This document shows positions 1 to 11,402 of a DNA stretch of 64,000 nucleotides, in pieces. The position numbers were made by a program, and so were the translations under genes. The notes beneath the pieces were generated by a model, which ran no database searches, was not told the origin of the DNA, and saw only the letters and a list, made by a program, of their open reading frames with translations. The first letter of the stretch is position 1, and every line of letters begins with the position of its first letter. Origin of the DNA: Monarcha castaneiventris obscurior (taxonomy: Eukaryota; Chordata; Aves; Passeriformes; Monarchidae); contig JAMPIT010000230.1 in assembly GCA_026261815.1 (NCBI GenBank), positions 2,303,501 to 2,367,500 on the forward strand, given 5' to 3'.

Positions 1-1295
1 TTTAAGGATGGACAGAGGTGTTGCTGATAACAGCTGTTGCATGAGTTAGCGTTTCTTTTCGTGGGTGTTTTCCCTCCCTGGAATAAGGATGGGAGCTTTG
101 CTGCCACGGGCTGCTTTCCACTTCATTCTGTGTTTCTCAGCATCAGTCTAAAGCTGCCTGTTTGCTTTTGATGCAGTTCAGGATTGTGATGAAAGTTAAC
201 ACTTCTACTCCGGCTGTGGTTACAGTGCTCAGTCTTGACTGTTTAATAACAAAGCATGATTTTTTATTCTTATTTTTGCTTTAGAAGCTTTTGCTGAAGT
301 AACTATGCTATTAAATATATTTTATAACTTTTATAGACAGTTCTGCCAGCAAAAGCCCCAGTAGCAATACAACTTTATCTATTAAAAAAAAAAGTAAAAG
401 TACATATCTAGTATTTTGGTAACACCAGACCAAATGGAAGATGTAGCAATGAACTTCCTTTAGATGATGCATGGGTTGTAATTTTGCGCTTAAATTGTGA
501 AGTGGCCCTCAGAAGTCAAATATATCCGAGGTTAAGGGCTTCTGAGTTAAAAAAATGTGAAGTTAAGAGCAAACTGTCAGTAGGTTTGCAGTGATTCCTT
601 AACACCATCTTGCTTTGTCAGTTTACCTTGAAGTGGGTGGACTCTCATGTAATCTGTGAACTTTTTGGTGGGGTTTTTCCTGCTATGAGTGTGTTTTAAT
701 GAGTATTCTCTATATTTATGCCATCTCTCCTATGACAACTTTGGTTATAATGAAATTGAGATGTCCCAGCTCTGATTTCTAAGGAATCTTTTGTAAGTGG
801 TGGCATTTTTCTTGACTAGAACTTGAGGGCAGGTGTGCGTTTGTTGTGTAAGTGTTCCTGTTCCAATGGGCTGGAAATGTGGGAAGCCATCTGTTAGTTG
901 TGTTCATGGAAAAATGGCTCTGGTGCAAGTGGGGACTCTCACTGTGCTCAGGTTGTTAGAATCATGGAAGAAAATCTTGAAGCAGCACGTTGAAAACCAA
1001 GCTTTTCTCCAAAGCATTCAGTATTTAATAATTCCAGGCTGTGAACTCTGAATCACAACATTTGTGTTTGATATGGGATTCAAAACCTGCTTTTTACAGC
1101 TTGATTTGGACATCTGTTGTTCATAGTTTTATAAAAGTGAGGCCCTAATTATGGACTGCTTCTTGAGGGCGGTCATTTGGTGCCTTATCTCTGGCTCAAC
1201 TCAAAAGCAAATATTGAATCAAGTGGGAAGATTAACACTTTCACTTACGTAACTGGAGATCAGTGCAGAATAATGATAACATGTATGTTCTGCAG
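1..1295 (+). other. GORASP1: GORASP1 intron 1 (3' part)
   Basis: AT-rich DNA with no CpG island and no exon-like reading frame resembling the N-terminus of a GRASP protein. It ends in a clean acceptor (ttctgcag) before exon 2. I see no other feature here; the promoter and exon 1 must lie further upstream. Confidence 0.7.
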
Positions 1296-1376
1296 GTCCA
1301 AGAAAACTCCCCAGCCCAACAAGGAGGACTGGAGCCTTTCTTTGATTTCATCATTGCCATAGGACACACAAGGCTT
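1296..1376 (+). CDS. GORASP1: GORASP1 exon 2 (start of PDZ1)
   Basis: 81 nt, phase 0 to 0, 27 codons beginning [18 protein letters not shown]. Acceptor tgcag, donor gtaagt. Carries the first strand and carboxylate-binding loop of the first GRASP PDZ fold. Confidence 0.95.
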
Positions 1377-4300
1377 GTAAGTCTCAAACAATTTAAGTGT
1401 TGTTTTTTTCCACCCTACATGAAATGTGGAAAGGTAAAACCCAAAACTGTCACAAGTAGAGAAACTTTTCACATTGGACATTAAATGTAGAGTAAAACTG
1501 GCAGGTGTTCAAAGGCTCTTTGGCTAGATCCAAGTTTGAGGAAAAGATTTTGTTTATGCCTTCACTCACCTTAACTTCTTAACAGGTTAACACAATGTTT
1601 ATGTTATTGCTCATTCATAGATATTTGCTACCACAAGGTGAATACTGAACTGGTGAGTCAATGATCAGAGCTCAACATTTGTTTAAACAAACTTGTTTCA
1701 ACATTTGATAAAACATGAAAAAGAATCATAGCCTGTCTACTTACACTTTTGAGACCAAGAACACAGTTCCTGTGTGTTATGAGAGAAGAGTTGAGTTTTG
1801 GTTTGATGGGGGTTTTTTGGATTTAGGTTGGGGTTTTCTTACTTTATTTAAAAGGCTCAGAGCTTTGCCTGGTATGCTCCACCCTAACCACATACAAGCT
1901 GAATTCATTAAGTTTGTCTTGGTTTTATGAGTGGAGGTATCTTTTTTGGAAGTGATCATTATAAGGGCAGATTTGGGGCAAGATCATTTAATCTTCTAAC
2001 ATGACAGAAATGAAGATACTATTTCACAGTCAGTTTGCAGAGACTTTGAAGGGCTGTTGAAGAGGGATGGGGCTCAGTGACATGAAGTGAAATGTTGCTG
2101 CTCATTGTTAGACTACACAGTTGGCATCTGATCCTGCTGGTGTTATTTAATAGCAGTTGTGAAGGACAGGAATGCCAGTGATGAAATGGAATAATAGGAA
2201 GCATTTATGGAAAGGGACATGTGTTGACAGAACTGACTGCTTTCTAGTAAAAGAAAATGGAACTGTGTTTGTGAACCACAGAGCCTAAACTTTGATGGTT
2301 TTGGTTCTTTGTATTCAAATTCTGCCACAGATGTGATGTGTTACAGGTGCAACTGGCAATAATGCTAATCCTGTATCTCTGCTCTACAGAACAAGGAAAA
2401 CAATATGCTGAAAGACCTGCTGAAGGCAAATGCTGAGAAAGCAGTGAAGCTGGAGGTGTATAACATCAAAACAATGAAAATACGAGAGGTGGAGGTGATC
2501 CCCAGTAACATGTGGGGAGGACAAGGCCTCCTTGGAGCCAGCGTGAGGTTCTGCAGCTTCCAGGGAGCCAATGAACACGTCTGGCACGTTCTGGTGAGGA
2601 GGAGTTCTTGAGTGGCTCTTTGTTCATGTAACCTTGTTTTACAGTGTGATGTTTAGCAGTAACTGTTATGTAAAGTACAGTGCTGCAGTCACACAGAGGA
2701 AGGGAACTCAGTCCTGAAGGTTTGTCTGAGCTGTTTGAGTAGGGACCAGGAGTGGGTGGTGTTAGTGTTGCCAGTGACAGTAACAAAAATAACTCCATCC
2801 CAACTGGGCCAAACCGTGTAAGTGGGAAGGGTTTTTTCGTTTTATGTTGAAGAATCAATGGCAAAAGCAAAAAGATTCCGGCCTGATTGGTGTCTCTGTA
2901 TTGGTTAAACTTCATTAAATTAATATTAATGTTACAAAAAGCACCACAAAATAGCTGAAGGAGTAGCTCTGAATAGGAAAAAATGTTTATGTTTCAGGTT
3001 GTTTAAGTAAATGCAATTTCTCAACATCTTCAGAGAATGTTATTTTAAATTGGTAGCATCCTCATAGATGTAGACTATTCAAGAACTTTTTTATCCCATT
3101 AACAAATTGTTCTTTCCTTCTTTGCTCTGGAAGTTAGCTTTTCTTTTGGATGTTGGTAGTTTATCGTGCTGTGGGTGCAGATGACTCGTGTCATTCTTTC
3201 ACAGGACGTTGAGCCTTCATCTCCTGCAGCTCTGGCTGGTCTCCAGCCATACACTGACTACGTTGTTGGATCTGATCAGATTCTCCAGGAGGTAGGCTGC
3301 ATGTTCCTTCCAGTGGGGAGTGATTACCTTTGTGCCTGCCACGTGTATGTTGTAGGATTTGTTTTTTTATAAATCTAATCAGATGTATGGGGACGGTGTT
3401 GGGGGATTTTTGGAAAGTTGATTTTATGACAGAAGCTTTATTGTTAAGGTAAACATTACCTTTTCTTTTTAGTGTGACAATAAAAAGAAGTTGCCACTAA
3501 AGATCAAACTACATTGGTGATTTTTCTCTCTGTGGGTGTTTAATATCTCACACTGAGTAAATAACTATGTAAAATACTGACTTGCACACTTGGGTTTATT
3601 AACTACTACTTTCTTTTATTTTTTCATAGTCAGAGGATTTCTTTTCCCTGATTGAATCCCACGAGGGGAAGCCGCTGAAGCTGATGGTTTATAACACTGA
3701 AGCAGATTCCATCCGGGAGGTAGTTGTGACTCCCAATGGAGCTTGGGGTGGAGAAGGAAGGTACTGATCTCTGTTGGTGACAGGTTATACACTTGCTGTA
3801 AATGAGCTCCTGTTAGGAGTATTACTGCTAATTAATTAATTATTGGTGTTTCTGATTTAAGCCTTGTTTCCTCACACTTATCACACAAAACTGTTAATCT
3901 TTCCATAAAAAAAATCGCTTAGAACTAGGAATTTGGCATATTCTGGATCTAATCCTTTTTGAGTTGAATCAAATGGCAAAACCCCGGTGTTGAGTTCCCC
4001 ATTAGCAGATTCATTATCTGCCTTCTCATAGTCAAAACATTCAGCTAAAGCAAGAACAAAACCCACATCAGGTCAGGTTAAATATTTTATAAAGATATAA
4101 AAGAATTCACTGAAAGCATGTCTAAAAATTGATTGCAGAGTGTTCCTTGAGTGCTTTAAGTGGAAATGCTTGCAGGTAGGTATTTCCTGCTATAGATAAA
4201 AGACACAAACTTTTCTTGTTTAAAAGAGTCGAAATTTATAATATTAGCTTTGTTAAGAGCACCTTTTTAATGTCTTGATTTACTTCTCTTGTACAGTTTA

Positions 4301-7300
4301 GGATGTGGTATTGGATATGGCTATTTGCACAGAATTCCAACACAGTCCATAACATCAAAGAAAAAGCCTGAAAGCAAATCACCTTCACCCTCGCCAGAAG
4401 CTGGAACTCCTGTGCCATCCACTAATGGTTACACGGAGGTAGGAAAGAAAGAAATTCCAATCTCTGCCATGTTCTCTGGCATTTCAAAATTTTCTGCTTT
4501 TTGGGACATTGGTAATAGTTTATTTTAATACAGCATTAAATTTTGCTTGAATGGAGTGGAGCTGGGTAAAGGGAAAATGAGAGCTGATGCTGCTGAGCAG
4601 GTGCCAGATCACCAGTGGTGGCTGATACAAGTTTTTGCCAGATACTCTCTCCCTATTTTCAAGTCTTGCATCCTACAGCTGTGCCAGTCAATGAGGATCA
4701 TGTTAGAACACCTACCTCACTAGGAGAAAGATGCACCTCCAAGAACCAAGTTCTAAGAACAGACTGGCTTTAAAAGGCTGAACTGGAACATGTCCTAACG
4801 GGTGTTTGACTTTCAGCATCGCAGCTTCTCTCTGAACTGGTTTATGTGGAGACAGGCAGGATGCTTTCTTGGGACTGGCTTCAGGTGAAGCTTCTGATAT
4901 AAAAACATGTTCTTCCTTCTTACTGTCTTATTCCAGACTCCATTATTGGCACCTACCTCTCAGAATGACAGCTCTGAAACAGTTATGAACTTGGATCATT
5001 CCACAGATCGAGAAATAAGTGGTTATTCACCAGAAAGCTCCCTTTCTCCTCCTCCCCCTCTGCAGAGAGTTATGGATCCAGGTATGTTTTCTCAGGTGCT
5101 TTTTTCACCAGTTCTTTATAGGACATCTAAATAAACTAATATGGTCTTAAACAAGCTGGAGATTTAAATTCAGAACTGTGAGTGCTGGTGGTAGTTTTCC
5201 TGGAAGTTTTTGACTTCCCTGGATTTCAGAGCTGGAGAATTTGGGTACCACAAGTTAAATTTATTTGCATTTAGTAGGAAGGGGACTTCAGTCCAGATGT
5301 AACATGTCCTTTTGAATCTAGAATTTTGGGTTGTATCTAACTGTTATTTGCTTTCTCTTCCAGGATTTCTAGACATGTCTGGAATTTCAGTTTCTGAGCT
5401 CACAAGCTTAACAGAAGTGTCCAGCCTGTCCCCATCAGCCTCCTTCAATGTGCCAGCAGCAGGTGCTTCTGTAGGCCCTGAAACATTAATGTCAAATACT
5501 GAAGCCTCTGCTTATTTTGGTAAGTGCACTCAAGATTTCCTTTAGATCTTATTTCTGGAATGGCACCAACTAATGCTTGCTTAACATCATCACACTTCTT
5601 GGAAATAGGCAAATTTTAATAAAACTTAGAAAGAATGGCAAAAATGAGATGGAAAAAGTAGCAGAAATCAGGTTTAGAAATGGAAAAATCTAATGCGTTT
5701 TTCCTTAAGTTTATAGAATGTGGGACTCTTTAAATGAAAATGCTGATTGATCCAGGTTAAACTGACCCTAAAAGGAGGTATTTCTAAATCAGTGCAAATT
5801 CACAGTTGTAAAATGAAAACAAAATTGCAGTCATCTCAACAGTGCCTTTTTGTGGTGGGCTGACCCTGGCTGGACACCAGATGCTTTGCAAGTCACTCTG
5901 TCACTCCCCTCCTCAGCTGGGCAGGGAAGAGAAAATCCAACAAAGGCTCATGGGTCAGGATAAGGGCAGTTACTGTCACAGGCAGAACAAACTCAACTTG
6001 GGGAAATTTAATTTATTACCACGCAAACTAGAGCAGGATAATGAGAAATAATCTGAAATCTTAAAAACACCTTCTGCTCCACCCCTCCCTTCTTCCCAGG
6101 CTCCGCTTTACTCAGTTTTCCATTTTCTCCTGCCAGAGGCGCAGGGTTATTGGGCATGGGAGCTGCAGTCAGTTCATCCCACATCTCTGCTGCTCCTTCC
6201 TCCTCAGGAAGGGCACTCCTCACACTCTCCCCCTGCTGCAGCACAGGTGCCTTCCACCAGCTCAGTCCTTCAGGAGCAGACTGGGTCCCACATGAGGCCA
6301 CAGGTCCTGCCAGGAGCCTGCTCCAGAACAGGCTTCCCGTGAAGTCACAGCCTCCTTTGGGCATCCCCCTGGGGTGCAGGGGAATCTGCTCTGAGGCCTG
6401 GTGTGCTTCCTGCCCCTCCTTCTGCACTGACCATGGGCTATGCAGGGTTTTTCCTCTTGCATATCCTCATTCCTCTCTCTGCCTGCTGTTTTGCAGTCCA
6501 ATTTCCCCTCCTTCTTAAATACATTCCCCCATTATTTATATAATCATTTATACATTAAATACAGAGGTGCTGCCACAGACACTGATGGGCTCAGTCACAG
6601 AGCTCCCCAGCCTTAGCTCCATTGGGGGAAGCTTCTGGCAGCTCCTCACTGCAGCCACCCCTGGAGCCCCCCACTACCAAAACCTGCCCATGCAAACCCA
6701 ATACACTCTTCTATTTAAAAAAAGTAAAAAATACTTTCACATGATGTACACCTTTCCCTTCTAAAGGTGGGGTGACTGTAAAGTTGCAACACAGAGTAAC
6801 AAAAGGTGCAAGAACACAGCAAAGCAAATGGCTTGTGTTCTTTTAAAACCTCTGTGCACCATCAGATTTTCTGGATTTGGGGAGAGCTGAGTGAACAGCC
6901 CAGGTGCTTGACAGTTGTGAATCTGTTTATGTCCTGTATGAGGAGTCTCCATCATGCTGATTTTTCTAGATGTAGGGAAAACCAGAGGCACTGTCTGTTA
7001 GCCTGATATTTTTTTTTTTACAAACTTATCTCCATTATCCAGAAAATGCCTCAGCTTTGGACGTTGATGGTGTAACCCCGTATCCTGAAGGATCAGGCAA
7101 GCAGCCCACACTGGATGACCTCCTGCCTTCAACTTCATCTTTACCTTCTCTTGATCTTCCTCACGACATTTCTTCAAAAACAACACTAGGAACTGATGCT
7201 GATAACCAGGAATCCAAACTGCTTGTGAACAGCACTGAGAGCTCATTGACCACTGCTCCAGAGACACCAGAGGATGAAGCAGCAAGTGAGCAGAAAGGAG

Positions 7301-7326
7301 AAGCAGCTGCACAAGATGCCGAGTAA
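1296..7326 (+). CDS. GORASP1: GORASP1 (GRASP65), Golgi reassembly-stacking protein 1; 5'-partial, exons 2-9
   Basis: Peripheral membrane protein of the cis-Golgi that tethers cisternae by homo-oligomerising through two PDZ-like GRASP domains; it binds GM130, and mitotic phosphorylation of its Ser/Pro-rich tail unlinks the stacks (family knowledge). Eight exons join in phase: 1296-1376, 2390-2593, 3205-3291, 3630-3760, 4297-4438, 4937-5081, 5364-5519, 7043-7326, giving 409 codons plus stop. With the usual ~21-residue first exon the protein would be ~430 aa, against 440 in human. PDZ1 is in exons 2-3 ([34 protein letters not shown]); PDZ2 is in exons 4-6 ([34 protein letters not shown]). The rest is a Ser/Thr/Pro-rich tail containing [20 protein letters not shown], which is shared with GORASP1 and not with GORASP2. 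Exon 1, with the Gly-2 myristoylation site, is outside the window. Adjacency to WDR48 supports GORASP1 rather than its paralogue GORASP2. Confidence 0.96.
2390..2593 (+). CDS. GORASP1: GORASP1 exon 3 (PDZ1 body)
   Basis: 204 nt, 68 codons, phase 0 to 0. Starts [20 protein letters not shown] and ends [10 protein letters not shown]. Contains the conserved [20 protein letters not shown] stretch that closes PDZ1. Acceptor ctctacag, donor gtgagg. Confidence 0.96.
3205..3291 (+). CDS. GORASP1: GORASP1 exon 4 (start of PDZ2)
   Basis: 87 nt, 29 codons, phase 0 to 0. Encodes [20 protein letters not shown] followed by VGSDQILQE. Acceptor tttcacag, donor gtaggc. Confidence 0.96.
3630..3760 (+). CDS. 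GORASP1: GORASP1 exon 5 (PDZ2 body)
   Basis: 131 nt, phase 0 to 2. Encodes [20 protein letters not shown] onward, through the second WGGEG motif. Acceptor ttcatag, donor gtactg. Confidence 0.95.
4297..4438 (+). CDS. GORASP1: GORASP1 exon 6 (end of PDZ2, start of Ser/Pro-rich tail)
   Basis: 142 nt, phase 2 to 0. Finishes PDZ2 with [16 protein letters not shown], then runs into a Lys/Ser/Pro-rich linker ([16 protein letters not shown]) with several SP dipeptides of the kind phosphorylated by mitotic kinases in this family. Acceptor ttgtacag, donor gtagga. Confidence 0.94.
4937..5081 (+). CDS. GORASP1: GORASP1 exon 7 (tail)
   Basis: 145 nt, phase 0 to 1. Low-complexity Ser/Pro sequence ending [15 protein letters not shown], the best-conserved motif of the GORASP1 tail. 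Acceptor ttattccag, donor gtatgt. Confidence 0.93.
5364..5519 (+). CDS. GORASP1: GORASP1 exon 8 (tail)
   Basis: 156 nt, phase 1 to 1. Encodes [20 protein letters not shown] and a Ser/Ala-rich continuation to SAYF. Acceptor ctcttccag, donor gtaagt. Confidence 0.93.
5851..6705 (-). mobile_element. Solo LTR of an avian endogenous retrovirus, in GORASP1 intron 8
   Basis: About 855 bp bounded by TGTGGTGGGC at the left and CCCAATACA at the right, the termini of a common avian LTR family that I recognise; its usual sense orientation puts it on the minus strand. A possible AATAAA on the minus strand lies near 6012-6017. The flanks ctttt and ctctt look like a 5-bp target duplication with one mismatch. 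No internal gag/pol/env sequence is present, so it is a recombined solo LTR, antisense to the host gene. Confidence 0.72.
7043..7326 (+). CDS. GORASP1: GORASP1 last coding exon (exon 9)
   Basis: 284 nt, phase 1 entry, ending in taa at 7324-7326. Acidic, Ser/Thr-rich C-terminus ([20 protein letters not shown]) ending AQDAE. Acceptor ttatccag. It is the least conserved part of the protein, so the assignment rests on phase and position. Confidence 0.92.
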
Positions 7327-8930
7327 AATGGACCCTGCTGCTGTTCACAGACTGCTGAATGCTGCAGTGCTACAGCTTGGAGTATTTTTCTGATCTTGAA
7401 AGAATTACAGCTACTCTATTTTGTTAGTGTAGACAATATTAGAAAAGAAATCACATGAAGTACATATCCTGTTGTCTTTTCCAATCACTGTTTAATGGAT
7501 CTATGTTCAGAATTTTGAATGCTGTCCAAAATTACCAGATCAAGGGAGACATTGATGCAGAAACAAGGTGGACACTGGCAGAACACCACGTTCTGGAATT
7601 CACATTTGCCTACAAGTGCTCCTGAATGTATTGACGAAGTCACTGTGCCTGAACAGTGACACTTAGTGATGATTTTTATCAGCGTGTTTGATGGCATTAA
7701 GAAAAAGTATTTATAGTTTGGATTTGTTAGAAAGCTTTTCTAATGGTACACCTTGGTTAGACTCTCCTTGTGACTTGCAAGGCATTTCTTAACACTAACA
7801 TACTTTTATTCTTCCTTACTACTCTGCAGACTGTTACTGTTCTTGGTTTAAGTCCCTTCTCTGTAACAGTTCCTCCTGTACCTCCTCCACACCTATTTCA
7901 GCAGGGGGTGGAAGCTGCAGCCCCAAATGGGACAAAGCCATGGTGGTGGGGTCCTGTCACTCACTTCTGCTCTTGAGTGGACCAGGTGGTGGCCTTGCAG
8001 TTAAATAAACAATGAGGGGGGAGGGAATGATGATAGTTACTTGAAACAAATTGAAGATGATTTTAACATAGGGGTGATGAACCATCTTGGTAAAGATTGA
8101 ATGTCTTGGCTGCTGTAGTGACTAAGAAGTAGCTTTCCTCTGCTTGTGCTTTTCTATTTACTCATTACTATTTTTATACAAATCACTAAGACATGGGGCT
8201 GTTGTGCAGCACCAGAAATTGGTTGTTGTAGCTTTTTTTGTTTGCACTTGTCTCCAAATTGCTTCTGAATGTAACACCAAACATGAACAGTGGAAGACGG
8301 TGGTTTTCTAACCCTCAGGGCAGTGATTTATCATGGAACTTCAAAGCTGATGATAGGGAATAATTCAGCTGCTGTGGTGAAAATCCTTTGTAAATTAAGA
8401 GATTGAGGTGCAAGGCTGGTGTGTGTTTAGGCTCTAAACTAAAGTACACTTATTTAGCACAAATAGCCTGATTTCCTTTTCCCTGCCCTGGCTCCTGCTG
8501 TGTTTCTGCTCTGTGCAGATCAGTGCCAGCTGCCTGGGCTGAAATCTGGTACTGAGGCAGGGCTGGGACTCTGGATCCCACAGATTTGCCTGTGACAGCT
8601 CAGCTTCAGCCGAAGGGTGCAGGCAGAGTCACAGCACACAAAGGCTTCAGATGAGTCCACCCTGACAAAAAATATGTCCTTGATCTGTTGTTAGTCTGAA
8701 ATACTGCAAGTACAGTAGTTCAACAGGTACTTTGACAATCCTGTTCAGCTTTAGAGAATGTATTAATTATAAAGGCAGTAGAATTGACAGTGGATTCTAG
8801 TCTGCTAAATTGTGAGCCAATTTTATTTCCTGTATTGCTAAAATAAATTTCCTATTTTGTTCCCCCAGCTGACTGTTACAATGGTGAACAGCCAAACATT
8901 AAAAATAAATGTAATTTAAACTATTCCTAT
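7327..8930 (+). other. GORASP1: GORASP1 3' untranslated region (probable extent)
   Basis: Non-coding DNA after the stop codon. AATAAA signals occur at 8004-8009, 8842-8847 and 8904-8909; the last two are close together and followed by T/G-rich DNA (tatgtttgtttgatcttgg), the best candidate end. The true end could be the earlier signal. Confidence 0.5.
8842..8909 (+). terminator. GORASP1: Candidate GORASP1 polyadenylation signals
   Basis: Two canonical AATAAA hexamers at 8842-8847 and 8904-8909, with a GT/T-rich downstream element after the second. Inferred from motif only. Confidence 0.45.
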
Positions 8931-9614
8931 GTTTGTTTGATCTTGGAGCCTGATGCCTGAAGAGACCAAGGTGGTGTTTTATTCATGTTGTTTATTTAGG
9001 ACTGTTTCTAGTCTTACACCTTACTCAAAAATGGCTCTGAGAGGGTAATAGCTCATTTAAGTGACTCTGTACCATAAACAGCCTTTAGAAATCCAAGAGC
9101 AGGGAATGTCACCATAATAAATGGCTTAAACTTACTTCAGTCTGTGCCCAGCCTCTGTGTGTTATGTTAAAACTGGCTCTGGGAAGGGGTTTGGAAAACC
9201 AAGGAGTTAAACCCTGAGCAGGAGGATGTTTTGCTCTCCAAAGCTGAAACATGATCATTCAAATGCTAAATGAGGTGAAGAGTTGGACCTCCTGGTCAAA
9301 TTTCTTTTCTCTTGCCAATTTGGATGCTCCCTCACAGCTGCAGCCCAGAAAGCCAACTCTTAATTGTGAGTGACTGGAATTTTAGTTTCAAAACCTAAAA
9401 GGAGGAGAAGCACCTGAGGGTGGCTGGATTCAGAGCCAAAACCAAACACACTCAGCCCAGTGCTGTCCCAAACAGGGTTCCAGGTAAGCAGGAGCCTGAT
9501 GTGACCTTTCTCCCACTCTCTAAACTTTGAGGCCATCTCTAAACCTGACAGCAGCAGCTCTTCTGCAGACACAAGAAGGATTATCTGGGCACCATCAGGA
9601 GAAGGGTAAAACAA

Positions 9615-9648
9615 AGGGAGGGGGAGGAGGAGGAGGAAAAGGAGGAGG
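9615..9648 (+). repeat. Purine (GGA) simple repeat
   Basis: Run of (GGAGGA)-type purines on the plus strand, 34 bp, imperfect. Confidence 0.8.
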
Positions 9649-10914
9649 TCACCTTGGACATTACAGCACCAGGGTGGTTTGTATGGCCAGACACAACAGG
9701 ATGAGCTTCCAGACCTGAGCTGCTCCCTAAAATTAACAGTTGAGCCTGAGGACACGGGTCTGGCAGACGTTAAACCCACAGAGGCTCCCAGCAGCTCAAG
9801 TATTAGAGTGAGGATTAGGCAAAGCCCATCTCTGCTGAGCTGTGCTCCTGCCAGTGCCACAGCACCCAGGGCTGCTGGGGCTGAGCCAGGAGGGGCCCTC
9901 GGAGCCACGGGCCCTCCTCCCACCCGGGTAATCAAACCTCTGCTCAACAAAGGCCACAGAAACCTGGCCAAGCCCTGCCCCAAGTGAGGCTAACTTCATC
10001 CATGGGAATTTTTCACACAGCGTAACCCTGTACTGGGAATGATTGTAAAGCCCCAAGATCGTGATGAGGAAATAACCAGCCTAGAGATAAACATGCAAAT
10101 CTCATTATTAACAGCAATATGGATGCTGAACTAATTCTGGCTGAACTTATGAGTGAATGGATGTATTTATTGTCTTTAAGTTGAACACCTACTGGTAAGA
10201 ACTATTAAAACACCAAATTCAGGCCTTGATGACTCAATTTTCCCTCTTAAACTTTCACAGCAGGCTTGACAATCTACTGAACCTCCTGCTGTACTGCTCT
10301 GTGCTCTGTGCAGAGGCTGCTCATCCACACTGTCACTCTTGGCTGAGCTTCTCTGAGCTGCAACTCAGAAATGTTGCAGGAAAATGGATCTCCGCAATGC
10401 TGAGCAGAGATCACACCACTCATGTACTGGTGGGCTTGTGTACTTCCACATGCACTCTCCATCTTCCCCCAAAACTGGGTTAGTATTTTCATCTCCAAGC
10501 AGTTACACAAGAACAGGCTCTTTAAAGGAAGCAGCTACAGGTTACTCATTGCATTGATTTGACTGTGTTAATATGTTCCATTTCCTGAGCACTGCCACTG
10601 CTGCCCACACAACCTCCTTCGTGGCTTTTGCCTTAAGCAAACACTAACTGGCATTGCTTCTGCTGTAACAGAATTTCAGCTGTTTGCTTTAAGTTCTATT
10701 TCTAAGCTACAGTATGTAACTAAGCATTCGGAATCCCCTGAAAAAGATGGTTAGAGTAGTGTGTCAGGGTATCTTTGGAGAGAGAGAACAGGCATGTCCC
10801 ACCCAGTCTCTAATCAGCACCTCTGCTCTGCATGGGGTTTGCACAGCTCTGTACAGAAAAACCTCCACAATAGTACAGGAAGCTATTTCAGTCAACCACT
10901 TTCTTGATATTTAA

Positions 10915-10933
10915 GTGTGTGTGTGTGTGTGTG
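10915..10933 (+). repeat. (GT)n microsatellite
   Basis: Uninterrupted GT dinucleotides, about 9.5 copies. Confidence 0.95.
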
Positions 10934-11212
10934 CTCCCAACAGCTCTGTTAGCCAGCTGGGAGGTGACTCTACCTGGCTCTGTTCAGGAGTCAGCAGCAC
11001 ATCCACAGTGCAAGATCATGTGCTTAAAGATTGTTTCTGAATATCAAGTTAAACAAATTTCTAGGGATAAAGTTAGAAACAAACAGGACCTCTGTGAAAG
11101 GAAAAATAATACCTTGGTGTAATGTCTCTATAACAGTAAATGCCCTGCCAGTCTCTGGCTGCCCCTCTCCTGGGGAATACCTGGACAATCCAACTAATAA
11201 ATCCCAAGACCA

Positions 11213-11270
11213 AGAGGTAGAACTACATTAAGGTCCCTTCCAACCCAAACCATTTATCATTCCACAATAA
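11213..11270 (+). mobile_element. CR1 LINE 3' tail fragment
   Basis: Contains aaggtcccttccaaccc followed by a decayed form of the CR1 terminal octamer region, in sense orientation. Confidence 0.75.
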
Positions 11271-11271
11271 A

Positions 11272-11402
11272 GCTCATCCAGTTCCAACCCCCTGCCATGG
11301 ACAGGGACACTTCACACTGGACCAGGTTGCTCAGAGCCCCATCCAGCCTGGCCTTGAACATCTCCAGAGATGGGGAGTCCACAATCTCTCTGCCTGGGGC
11401 TT
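11272..11402 (-). mobile_element. CR1 LINE fragment, antisense
   Basis: Reverse-complement CR1 3' region (gccatggacagggacac, ccaggttgctcagagcccc, tccagcctggccttgaac). It abuts an oppositely oriented CR1 tail. Confidence 0.85.

Noticed and set aside
1177..1376. Possible alternative first exon of GORASP1 starting at 1177 or 1263
   Set aside because: Those ATGs are not in frame with exon 2 codons (VQENSP...) without a stop or lack a GRASP-like N-terminus; the ttctgcag acceptor at 1295 fits ordinary splicing from an upstream exon.
2466..2915. 149-codon minus-strand frame
   Set aside because: Antisense of GORASP1 exon 3 and intron; no independent evidence.
6008..6518. Frames of 122-139 codons in GORASP1 intron 8
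   Set aside because: They lie wholly within the non-coding solo LTR.
1296..7326. Identification as GORASP2 (GRASP55)
   Set aside because: The tail motif [20 protein letters not shown], the ENSPAQQ and [11 protein letters not shown] stretches, and the WDR48/SCN neighbours match GORASP1. GORASP2 has a long Pro/Leu-rich tail that is absent here.
9360..10056. 207-codon minus-strand frame and overlapping plus-strand frames
   Set aside because: Low-complexity Leu/Ser composition, overlapping frames on both strands and no known domain or splice context.
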